From assembly GCA_964528445.1 (NCBI GenBank), contig CAZGSL010000008.1, positions 8,953 to 72,952 of the forward strand: a DNA stretch of 64,000 nt, in the 5' to 3' direction. Shown here piece after piece: positions 19,402 to 26,863 of this stretch; within the stretch, counting starts at the first letter, position 1, and every line of letters starts with the position of its first letter. The DNA is from JAXHMM01 sp964528445 (GTDB lineage: Bacteria; Bacteroidota; Rhodothermia; Balneolales; Balneolaceae). The notes beneath the pieces were generated by a model. It had not been told where the DNA came from, searched no databases, and worked only from the letters and a program-made list of their open reading frames with translations. The position numbers were made by a program, and so were the translations under genes.

Positions 19402-20992
19402 GGTGCTGTTTTCGGGGTTCCACCGGGGGGACCATCACCACCTCCTCCCGCTCCACGGCCACGGCCCCGGGAGCGGCGCCTTTCGGTTTTCGGACGTATT
19501 TCAGCTTGGTATACATTACGGGCACGCTTTTCATTCCGCGGGCCTTGGAGTACCAGGCGGAGAATCCTGCCGCCTGCAAGATCACCTCCTTGGGCGGATA
19601 ATCCCGGGTGTTCCCCATCCGGACCACGGCATGCGACCCGCTCACCCCCCGGGCGTGCAGCCAGACATCTTCCTTGTGCGCGAGGCTGAGGAGCTGATCG
19701 TTGGCACGGGCGCTTTTGCCCACCCACACCTCGTACTTGCCCACCTTCAGCTTTCGATAGGGCGAGGAGGTCTGCCCGCTCTCGTCGCTGCCGAAACCGA
19801 GAGATTCCAGATCTTCGGCATGCTCTTTCATCCAGTCTTCCATCTCCCCGAGGCTTTTTACCGAATCGACCTCCCCGCGCAGCTCTCGTATACGCTTCAG
19901 TTCCCGTCGCACTTCAGGAAGGCGGCGCCGGGACTCCTCGTAGCTTCTGCGGGCCGACCGCGCCTTCTCGTAGAAGCGCTCGGCATTTCCGCTGAAGCCC
20001 CTGCCGGGATCCACCTCGATCTCCACCGGTTCGTCCCCCTCGTAAAAGTTGTTCACCGTCACTTGCTCCCTCCCCGGCTCGATCTCCTCGTGGGCGTGGG
20101 CCATGAGCAGGTGAGCCCGCTTCTCATACTCCTCGGCGCGCTCCAGGCTTTTGTCGGCCTGCCGGAGCTGATCGAGGCGGCTGCTCTTCTTGGACTCCAT
20201 CCGCTCCAGGAAACGAACAACCCGCTCCTTGCGGCTGTGCAGGCGGCGCAGGTGCACCGCGTTGCGGTAGGCGTGGCGCACCGCGTCGTTGACCGAGTCG
20301 AAAGCCTCGTCGGTGGGAACGTCCAGGATTTCCCGGTCCCACAGGGTGAGATCCCCGCTCTCCAGCACCCTCGGATGGGGATCCTCCAGCATCGCCCTCT
20401 TGATCCGGTCGGCAAATGCCTTCGTCTCCCCGGCGTCCATCTCCGCCACGCCGTGCTGCTCCACCAAGCGTGGAAGCAGGTTCCTGGGGAGCTTGGGATG
20501 AAGTCCCGTGAGCCGGTTCTTGGGATGGGCCCTCATCCGGGGCTCCTCGTCCGATTGCGGCGGCTGCGCTTCGGGGGTCGCACTTCCCTTTACCTCATCG
20601 GGATTCTTGAAGGCGTCCAATACCCGATCGCCGTCGGTGAGGAAGGCATTGGGGCTTCCGCCGTAGAGCTTGAAGAGCAGCCGGTAACCTCCCTCGAAAC
20701 GTATCTCCCAGAGCCGGTCTCCTTCGGCCAGTTCGGTGCCGGTAATCTCTCTCCCCTCCAGCTCTTCAAAAAAGTACATCACATTGCTCTTTTTCGGGGG
20801 ACGATATCCGTCCAGGAAGAGCGCAGTTTCGGACGGATTGGCGCTGAAGACCAGGCGGTACCGCCGATCTGCCCCGTCAAGATAACACTCCAGCACATCC
20901 TTGTGGGGACTGATGGAAAAGAGGAATTCCCCCCCGAGAACCTTTTCTTTTATCTCGGAGTTTAGATATATTAGCACAAAGTAATTATTCAT
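19394..20992 (-). CDS. rqcH: NFACT-family protein, RqcH-like (Rqc2 homologue)
   Basis: A 532-residue protein of the NFACT family, which rescues stalled 50S subunits by adding alanine tails. The C-terminal NFACT-R/DUF814 domain (about 405-510) is clear: YRKLKVGKYEVWVGKSARAND, HKEDVWLHARGVSGSHAV. A helical and coiled-coil middle (about 230-400) is rich in Arg and Glu. The N-terminal NFACT-N part is shorter than in Bacillus RqcH but keeps an Asp-Arg pair at 92-93 (EGDRLWEI), at the position of the pair needed for tRNA-Ala recruitment. It heads the minus-strand run with aroK and aroB and is divergent from the next gene. The assignment as a functional RqcH is inference; older annotation would call it fibronectin-binding protein A. 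Confidence 0.78.
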   Translation of the reverse strand: MNNYFVLIYLNSEIKEKVLGGEFLFSISPHKDVLECYLDGADRRYRLVFSANPSETALFLDGYRPPKKSNVMYFFEELEGREITGTELAEGDRLWEIRFEGGYRLLFKLYGGSPNAFLTDGDRVLDAFKNPDEVKGSATPEAQPPQSDEEPRMRAHPKNRLTGLHPKLPRNLLPRLVEQHGVAEMDAGETKAFADRIKRAMLEDPHPRVLESGDLTLWDREILDVPTDEAFDSVNDAVRHAYRNAVHLRRLHSRKERVVRFLERMESKKSSRLDQLRQADKSLERAEEYEKRAHLLMAHAHEEIEPGREQVTVNNFYEGDEPVEIEVDPGRGFSGNAERFYEKARSARRSYEESRRRLPEVRRELKRIRELRGEVDSVKSLGEMEDWMKEHAEDLESLGFGSDESGQTSSPYRKLKVGKYEVWVGKSARANDQLLSLAHKEDVWLHARGVSGSHAVVRMGNTRDYPPKEVILQAAGFSAWYSKARGMKSVPVMYTKLKYVRKPKGAAPGAVAVEREEVVMVPPVEPRKQHHE

Positions 20993-21044
20993 GAGGGTGA
21001 CGGAGGACCCTTGGAACCGCTAACTTAATTTTCAGACAGGCCGG

Positions 21045-21695
21045 ATGACCTACCCGATCTTCAATTCCGTTGTCAACTGCATTGAACAAGAGCTGAGCGA
21101 GAGAGAAGTAAAGATAAAAACATTCAAGACCTGGAACGAAGATAGAATAAATGCGACAGGGTTGGAAATTCTGCTGGACCTGTCCGGCCAGTCGCACTAC
21201 CTTGAAACCCTCTCCATCAATTTCGACTGGGACCGCTTCCGGGAAACCGTGCTCGCCCGGCAGCTTGAGGGGATGGAGGAGCACCCTTTCCTGCAGGAGG
21301 ACAACGTGGTAAGTACCTCCATCGCCCCCGTCATAGATATCGAGATCACCTGGATGTTCAACGAGGAAAAGTCCCAGCCGCGCGTCGCCTCACAGAGCGA
21401 GTCCCGCAGGCTGGAGTCGGCCGGCGAGTGGATGGAGGAGATCAGCCGCGACGTCAACCGGCTGATGGACGAAGATAACATCATTACACGCTGGCACGTG
21501 GAGGTCATGGGCGACGGAAAAGACAAATACCTCTCTGCCATCAACCTCCTTTCCTACTACCAGTACACCCTCTCCGACATGGAGAGCCTCAATGATGTTC
21601 ACCAATTTGTCAGCCGCAGGATGCGGTCGCTGCTGGCCAAATCGCGCAAGGTCATCCAGATCGTGGACAACACCCTCGAGGCGGTCGCCGCCTGA
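21045..21695 (+). CDS. conserved hypothetical protein, function unknown
   Basis: I do not recognise this 216-residue protein. It has no signal peptide or membrane segment and should be cytoplasmic. It is acidic, with alternating amphipathic helices and a possible alpha/beta N-terminal half (GLEILLDLSGQSHYLETLSINFDW). The C-terminal third (YYQYTLSDMESLNDVHQFVSRRMRSLLAKSRKVIQIVDNTLE) looks helical. The frame is fully open with the codon use of its neighbours, and the ATG follows a short divergent gap from the NFACT gene. It converges with the tiny basic protein downstream. Confidence 0.7.
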   Translation: MTYPIFNSVVNCIEQELSEREVKIKTFKTWNEDRINATGLEILLDLSGQSHYLETLSINFDWDRFRETVLARQLEGMEEHPFLQEDNVVSTSIAPVIDIEITWMFNEEKSQPRVASQSESRRLESAGEWMEEISRDVNRLMDEDNIITRWHVEVMGDGKDKYLSAINLLSYYQYTLSDMESLNDVHQFVSRRMRSLLAKSRKVIQIVDNTLEAVAA

Positions 21696-21712
21696 CGGCC
21701 CCGGGGAAGGAA

Positions 21713-21802
21713 CTATTTCTTCTTGTGGCGGTTCTTGCGAAGGCGTTTCTTGCGCTTGTGCTTGGCGATTTTGGAACGTTTTCTTTTCTTTCCGCTTGGC
21801 AT
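21713..21802 (-). CDS. 29-residue AURKAIP1/COX24-domain basic protein, probable small-subunit ribosomal protein
   Basis: An extremely basic 29-residue protein (about 20 Lys/Arg) starting MPSGKKRKRSK and ending RLRKNRHKKK. This matches the Bacteroidota family annotated as AURKAIP1/COX24 domain, related to mitochondrial mS38 and mycobacterial bS22 of the small ribosomal subunit. A good Shine-Dalgarno (AAGAGGA) lies about 6 bases before the ATG, which is notable in a lineage where strong ones are rare. Automated callers often miss it because of its size. The ribosomal role is inferred from homologues. Confidence 0.8.
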   Translation of the reverse strand: MPSGKKRKRSKIAKHKRKKRLRKNRHKKK

Positions 21803-21964
21803 GGCTATCCTCTTAATTTATTGATTTTCGTTTGACTCATCCCTGCCCGGAGCCGCGAGACAAATCGCCGCGGAGCCGGTCCGCCGGGGAACGGAAGGGG
21901 CGACAAGATACGACAATTTTCAGAATGTACCAGCGGACGGCGGGCGAATTTCCTTTTAGGCTAA

Positions 21965-22276
21965 TTACTTTTCCTCTTCTCCCTCTTCGCGGTCCATCAT
22001 CGCTTCGTTTACCGCATCCTTGAAATCATCCGACATTTTCAGCACGGGCACGTACTGTTCGGGCACGATCAGCTCCTCGTTGGTCTTGGGATTGCGTGCC
22101 TTCCTGGGAGCGCGCTTTACCACCTTGAAACTTCCGAACCCCCGCAGTTCGATACGCTCTCCCCGCTTCATGGCGTCGATCACCGTCTCCATGAACCCGT
22201 TCACCACCGCCTCCGTCTCCACCTTGGTAAGTCCTGTCGAGGAGGAAATTACATCAACGATATCCGCTTTCGTCAT
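21965..22276 (-). CDS. HU/IHF-family DNA-binding protein
   Basis: A 103-residue nucleoid-associated protein that bends DNA as a dimer. The fold is clear: MTKADIVDVISSSTGLTK helix pair, GERIELRGFGSFKVVKRAPRKARNPKT with the DNA-gripping arm and its conserved RNP motif, then VPVLKMSDDFKDAV. The acidic C-terminal tail (about 10 residues rich in Glu) is longer than in typical HU. The ATG at 22276 is chosen as the family start; the open frame extends 24 codons further without similarity. IHF-alpha, IHF-beta and HU cannot be told apart by eye here. Confidence 0.92.
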   Translation of the reverse strand: MTKADIVDVISSSTGLTKVETEAVVNGFMETVIDAMKRGERIELRGFGSFKVVKRAPRKARNPKTNEELIVPEQYVPVLKMSDDFKDAVNEAMMDREEGEEEK

Positions 22277-22372
22277 AACGCGCACCCTTTTAATTTCCTC
22301 AATTTTAACGTTTTTTAATGCCACTTCAATGTTGTAACTACAATTCAATCCGAAAAATTCAAAAATCTTTTA

Positions 22373-22379
22373 TACTTTC
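22373..22379 (+). promoter_or_regulatory. possible -7 promoter element before agcS
   Basis: TACTTTC lies 39 bases before the agcS ATG. It is one base shorter than TAnnTTTG and has no clear -33 partner at the expected distance. Reported because the same heptamer recurs before two other lead genes in this window. Confidence 0.25.
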
Positions 22380-22417
22380 AGCTTTATCTCTCAACCCAAT
22401 TCAGCATAACGGCACTC

Positions 22418-24082
22418 ATGGAGACATTCGAACAGGTCATTGAATTTCTGGTCGATTTAATCTGGAACACCCCGGAAGCCATGCCGGCCATGGTGGTCAT
22501 CCTGCTGGCATTCGGCATTTACATCACGTTCCGGCTTGGATTTGTGCAGATCACAAGATTCAGCCACGGCCTGAAAGTGGTCTCGGGCTATTATGACGAC
22601 CCTGACGACGACGGGGACATCAATCACTTCCAGGCGCTCACCACCGCGCTCTCGGCCACGGTCGGCATCGGAAACATTGCCGGCGTAGCCCTCGCCATCC
22701 ATTACGGCGGACCGGGAGCGCTGTTCTGGATGTGGGTGACGGCGGTCTTCGGGATGGCCATTAAATTCACCGAAGTGACCCTGGCCCAGGAGTATCGCGG
22801 GAAAAACCCGGACGGGACTGTTTCGGGCGGACCCATGTACTATATCGAGAGGGGGCTGGGATCCAACTGGAAATGGCTGGCCGTCGCCTTCGCCATCTCC
22901 GCGGCCATCTGCGCTTTCCTGACCGGGAACGCCGTTCAGGCCAACACGGTGGCCGACATGATGAAAACCGATTTCCAGATCCCGGTCGCCATCAGCGGAC
23001 TGGTGACCGCCAGCCTGGTCGCCGCCGTGGTGCTCGGCGGCATCAAGCGGATCGGCCGGGTAACCTCCCGGCTGGTTCCCGTCATGGGCGTCCTTTACGT
23101 GCTGGGCGCACTCGTCATCCTGGGGATCAACTATGACGCCGTATTCCCCTCCCTCTGGCAGATCGTAAGCAACGCCTTCAACCCCACGGCCGGTGCGCTC
23201 GGGGTGGGATCGGGCGCGCTCATTTTCACCCTGAGCTACGGGGTGCAGCGAGGCATTTTCTCCAACGAGGCGGGCCAGGGCTCGGCCCCCATCGCCCACT
23301 CGGCCGCCCGGACCGACCAGCCGGTGCGGGAGGGCGTAGTGGCCCTTCTGGAGCCGTTCATCGACACGCTGATCATCTGCACCATGACCGGTCTGGTGAT
23401 CGTCTCGACCGGTTCGTGGGACAGCCATCACAAATCTTCGGTCGATCCAATGGGCGACGTGACCACCTACAGCTGGCAGGCGCCGGCAGGCGGGGAGATT
23501 CCCGGCGGGGAAACCGCGCTCTATTTTGAAGAGGGCATGCCGGTCAACGGGAGCATGAACTACAACGAATTCCCCGTCGACACCATGTTCGTGGACAGCG
23601 ACTATGCCACCCCCTTCAACGGACGCATCGAGCTTCAGCGGAACGAGGACGGAAGCTTCACTCCCCAGGGGGTTTATACCGAAGACGACAGCCGGATCAC
23701 CACCCTCCACGGGGGAGTAATCCAGCTCGGCGCTCCGCTCACCTCCGCGGCTTTTGAAAGGGGACTCGCCCCGGTGATGCCCGGCGGCGGCTACATAGTC
23801 ACCTTCGCCGTGCTGCTCTTCGCCATCTCCACCTCCATCAGCTGGAGCTACTACGGAGATCGGGCGGCCCAGTACCTCTTCGGCTTCGGCTCCATCTTCT
23901 GGTACCGGCTGGCCTTCGTGGGCATGCACTTTTTCGGCGCGGTGGTCACCGTCACCGTTATCTGGGCTTTCGGGGACGTGATGCTGGGACTCATGGCCTT
24001 CTTCAACATCATCGCCCTCTTCGCCCTCTCGGGCGTGGCCTACAAGATTGCCAAGAAGTACTTCGAGAATCCGGACGTATAA
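22418..24082 (+). CDS. agcS: sodium:amino-acid (alanine/glycine) symporter, AgcS family
   Basis: A 554-residue membrane transporter of the alanine-or-glycine:cation symporter family. Signatures are GFVQITRFSHGLKVVSG, TTALSATVGIGNIAGVALAI, GGPGALFWMW, SGGPMYYIERGLG and SNEAGQGSAPIAHSAA. It probably imports alanine or glycine with sodium. About 100 hydrophilic residues (about 335-435) between two membrane helices are not part of the standard core and explain the extra length over the usual 450-490. Upp follows after 2 bases, so the two genes may share a transcript. Confidence 0.93.
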   Translation: METFEQVIEFLVDLIWNTPEAMPAMVVILLAFGIYITFRLGFVQITRFSHGLKVVSGYYDDPDDDGDINHFQALTTALSATVGIGNIAGVALAIHYGGPGALFWMWVTAVFGMAIKFTEVTLAQEYRGKNPDGTVSGGPMYYIERGLGSNWKWLAVAFAISAAICAFLTGNAVQANTVADMMKTDFQIPVAISGLVTASLVAAVVLGGIKRIGRVTSRLVPVMGVLYVLGALVILGINYDAVFPSLWQIVSNAFNPTAGALGVGSGALIFTLSYGVQRGIFSNEAGQGSAPIAHSAARTDQPVREGVVALLEPFIDTLIICTMTGLVIVSTGSWDSHHKSSVDPMGDVTTYSWQAPAGGEIPGGETALYFEEGMPVNGSMNYNEFPVDTMFVDSDYATPFNGRIELQRNEDGSFTPQGVYTEDDSRITTLHGGVIQLGAPLTSAAFERGLAPVMPGGGYIVTFAVLLFAISTSISWSYYGDRAAQYLFGFGSIFWYRLAFVGMHFFGAVVTVTVIWAFGDVMLGLMAFFNIIALFALSGVAYKIAKKYFENPDV

Positions 24083-24084
24083 GC

Positions 24085-24741
24085 GTGCCGGGAAACACCC
24101 AGGATATGGAAGAGTTCGATAACGTAACGCTCGTCGACCATCCCCTGGTGGCGCGGGACGTGACCCTGCTGCGGGACCGGGAGACGAAAACGGCGGCCTT
24201 CCGTCGTGCCATGCACCGCGTCTCCCTGGCCCTCGCACTGGAGAGCCTGGGGGAGATGGAGACCGAGCCGCATGAGGTGGAAACGCCCATCCGGCGTACT
24301 GAGGGAAGGCGCCTCTCCGGGGAGGTAATCGTGGTGCCTATTCTAAGGGCGGGTCTGGGCATGACCGGCGCTTTCCAGCAGCTCCTGCCCGAGATTCGGG
24401 TCGGGCACCTGGGGATGTACCGCGACGAAACCACCCACCAGCCGGTGGACTACTACTCGAACATCCCCCCCGGCGTGCAGTCCGCCCTGGTCGTGGTGGT
24501 CGACCCCATGCTGGCCACCGGCGGAAGCGCCCATGGCGCCCTTACCCACCTTAAAAAAAGGGGAGCACAACACCTCCGTTTCGTTTCGTTAATATCAGCG
24601 CCGGAGGGGATCAAAAAAATCCGGGACGAACACCCGGACGTCCCCCTCTTTACCGCCGCCATTGATGAAAAACTGGATGATGACGCATTTATCGTACCGG
24701 GACTGGGCGATGCGGGTGACCGGTATTTTGATACCATTTAA
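24085..24741 (+). CDS. upp: uracil phosphoribosyltransferase
   Basis: Salvages uracil to UMP using PRPP. The protein has up to 218 residues, with VVPILRAGLGM, the YRDETTHQP flexible region, the PRPP loop VVVVDPMLATGGSA and the C-terminal uracil-binding VPGLGDAGDRYFDT, all normal. GTG at 24085 and ATG at 24106 are both possible starts; the GTG lies two bases after the symporter stop and may indicate coupling. The 3' end overlaps the next gene by 32 bases. Confidence 0.95.
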   Translation: MPGNTQDMEEFDNVTLVDHPLVARDVTLLRDRETKTAAFRRAMHRVSLALALESLGEMETEPHEVETPIRRTEGRRLSGEVIVVPILRAGLGMTGAFQQLLPEIRVGHLGMYRDETTHQPVDYYSNIPPGVQSALVVVVDPMLATGGSAHGALTHLKKRGAQHLRFVSLISAPEGIKKIRDEHPDVPLFTAAIDEKLDDDAFIVPGLGDAGDRYFDTI

Positions 24742-25309
24742 CCACCGCCGGTCTCGGGGATCGCTGGCTGCCGGACTGCTTATACTTCTCTGCGGACTCC
24801 TCTTCTCTTCCTGCACCGATCTCACCACCGAGGAGGTGCGCCAGGTGAACGAGGCGCTGAACGACTCGCTCACCTCCACGACCGAGGCATGGGACGTGGA
24901 AATACGGCTCATGGAACAGGAGGCCAACAAGGTGCGACTGCGGGGTTCGTACGCGGCCACCTACTCCGAGGGTGACAGCGCGGAGACCCGTATCAGCGGT
25001 CCGGTCCGAATCGACGTGTACGACTCCACCGGCACGGCGGAAACGGAACTGCGGGCCGACAGCGCCATCTACCGGTCTGCGACCCTGCGGTTCGAGTTCT
25101 TCGGGGACGTCCGCGTAAACTCCGCCGACGACCGGAGCCTCCGCTCGGAGTACCTTCGATGGAACCAGGCGGAAAACACCATTTCCACGCCGAATTTCGT
25201 GATCATCACCACCCCTTCCGACACCCTGGCGGGCACCGGGCTCAACGGCACGGCCGACCTGCAGAGCATCACCATCCGCGAGCCGCGGGGCAGCGTGACC
25301 ATCAACTAG
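24710..25309 (+). CDS. lptC: LPS export protein LptC, predicted lipoprotein
   Basis: A 199-residue LptC-family protein. Residues about 18-34 are hydrophobic and end in LLFSSC, a plausible lipobox, unlike the uncleaved helix of E. coli LptC. The rest is the OstA-like beta-jellyroll with alternating strands: VRIDVYDSTG, LRADSAIYRSATLRFEFFGDVRVNS, LRSEYLRWNQAENTIST. It would pass lipopolysaccharide or lipid from the LptBFG exporter to LptA. The ATG at 24710 is preferred as the family-like start, although the frame is open 48 bases further. The stop directly abuts the ATG of the OstA-like gene. Confidence 0.85.
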   Translation: MRVTGILIPFNHRRSRGSLAAGLLILLCGLLFSSCTDLTTEEVRQVNEALNDSLTSTTEAWDVEIRLMEQEANKVRLRGSYAATYSEGDSAETRISGPVRIDVYDSTGTAETELRADSAIYRSATLRFEFFGDVRVNSADDRSLRSEYLRWNQAENTISTPNFVIITTPSDTLAGTGLNGTADLQSITIREPRGSVTIN

Positions 25310-26845
25310 ATGAGGGAAAACCCGACCTCCATATTCTCCCCCTATTATCACCGCAATCGCCGGGGCAAACGGACCCTTCCCGCCGCGGGCCGCTCGCTCC
25401 TGGTGCTGTCGCTGATGCTCCTGCTGGCTGTCCCGGGGCTCCGCGCGCAGGAACGGGTCAACATCCTTCAGGCAGAGTCGCTGGAAGAGGTGGAGGTAGA
25501 CGGGGAGAAGGTGCAGAAAATACTCGGCGGGGTCCACCTCGGTATGGGCAACATGGAGATGTACTGCGACAGCGCCTACCGATACCTGAACCGGGACGAG
25601 GTGCGGGCGTTCGGCAACATCGAAATCATCACCGATGAGGAGCGCATCTGGGCGGACACCCTGGCCTACTTCACCGACATCGATTTCAGCGAGCTGAGGG
25701 GCCGGGTCGTTATCCTCTCCGACTCCACCACCCTCTACGGGGAGAAGGTGGACTACCGCTTCTCCACGCGGGTGGGCCACTTCCTGGACGGGGTCCGCCT
25801 GGAGGATCCCCAGGGCGTACTGCGCGCCCGGACCGGCTTCTACTACCGGGAGGCCGACAGCGCGGTGTTCCGGGGCGAGGTGCAGCTCGCCGACTCCACC
25901 CAGTACCTGGAGGGGGACAGCCTCTTCAGCAACCGCAGCACCGAATTTTACCAGCTGCACGGCGACATCTACGCGCGCGACGAAGAGAACCGGAGCACGC
26001 TCACGGGGGACTACCTGGAGGCCGACTCCACCGGGCGGCGCCTGCTCAGGGGAAGGGCGTGGCTGCGCAGGGTGCGGTCGGACAGCGTTTCGAGCGACTC
26101 CCTGGCAGAGGACCCTGACAATGGGGTCCAGCGCGACACAACCCATATCCGGGCCCGGGAGATCCTGATGCGGGAACACTCCGGGGAGTCCGGCGAGGCC
26201 TCCACCGTAACCGCCACCGACAGCGTGCGCATATGGTCGCCCCGCTTTTCCGCGCTGGCCGACAGCGCGAGATACAACGAAGGAAGGGAACTGTTTGAGC
26301 TTCGGAAAGATCCGCTGGCGTGGTACGGGCAGACCCAGCTCAGCGGACCCTACATCCGGGTGGGGCTGGAGGAGGGGGCGGTGGACCGGCTGGAATCCTG
26401 GCCGCGTCCATTCGCGGTCCAGGAGGATACCCTCACCGGGCGGCTGAACCAGATCACCGGGGATACGCTGACGGCCGACTTCGCCTCGGGCAACCTCTCG
26501 CGCATCCGCGTTTGGGAGAACGCGAAACTGCTGCGGTACCTGAAAAACGAAGCGGGGGAGCCGGACGGCGCCATTGAGATCTCCTCTCCCGATATCCGGA
26601 TTCTCTTTGAGGAGGGAGAGCTGGTGGAGCTGAAAAACCTGGGGGCGAACCAGGGACTTTTCCTCGAGGAGAGCGAGCAGACAGCCAAGCGGCGTCTGGA
26701 CGGCTTTCGATGGGATCCAGCCCTGCGCCCGACGCGCCCGGATGGCGCCATGCGGCCGAGATTTGAGCCCATACCGGAGGAGCTTCCGTTCGAACTGCCG
26801 GCGCGGTACGAGCGCTTCCTCAAGCAGCAGGAATCCCCCGAATAG
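25310..26845 (+). CDS. OstA/LptA-like periplasmic protein
   Basis: A 511-residue protein with a signal peptide (about 25-46, ending LRAQ) and two or more OstA/LptA-type repeats: VDGEKVQKILGGVHLGMGNMEMYCDSAYRYLNRDEVRAFGNIEII and then the repeated ADTLAYFTDIDFSELRGRVVILSDSTTLYGEKVDYRF pattern. It is far longer than E. coli LptA (185 residues) and may form a longer periplasmic bridge or combine LptA with an LptD-like N-terminal part. The start codon directly follows the lptC stop (TAGATG), so the pair is an operon. The C-terminus (KPTRPDGAMRPRFEPIPEELPFELP-like, proline-rich) shows no recognised domain. Confidence 0.82.
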   Translation: MRENPTSIFSPYYHRNRRGKRTLPAAGRSLLVLSLMLLLAVPGLRAQERVNILQAESLEEVEVDGEKVQKILGGVHLGMGNMEMYCDSAYRYLNRDEVRAFGNIEIITDEERIWADTLAYFTDIDFSELRGRVVILSDSTTLYGEKVDYRFSTRVGHFLDGVRLEDPQGVLRARTGFYYREADSAVFRGEVQLADSTQYLEGDSLFSNRSTEFYQLHGDIYARDEENRSTLTGDYLEADSTGRRLLRGRAWLRRVRSDSVSSDSLAEDPDNGVQRDTTHIRAREILMREHSGESGEASTVTATDSVRIWSPRFSALADSARYNEGRELFELRKDPLAWYGQTQLSGPYIRVGLEEGAVDRLESWPRPFAVQEDTLTGRLNQITGDTLTADFASGNLSRIRVWENAKLLRYLKNEAGEPDGAIEISSPDIRILFEEGELVELKNLGANQGLFLEESEQTAKRRLDGFRWDPALRPTRPDGAMRPRFEPIPEELPFELPARYERFLKQQESPE

Positions 26846-26863
26846 CTCCGCCGGCGGGGATCC

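Noticed and set aside
16221..20965. Two more plus-strand frames over 600 codons opposite tamB, aroB, aroK and the NFACT gene
   Set aside because: Same reason: shadows of well-supported minus-strand genes.
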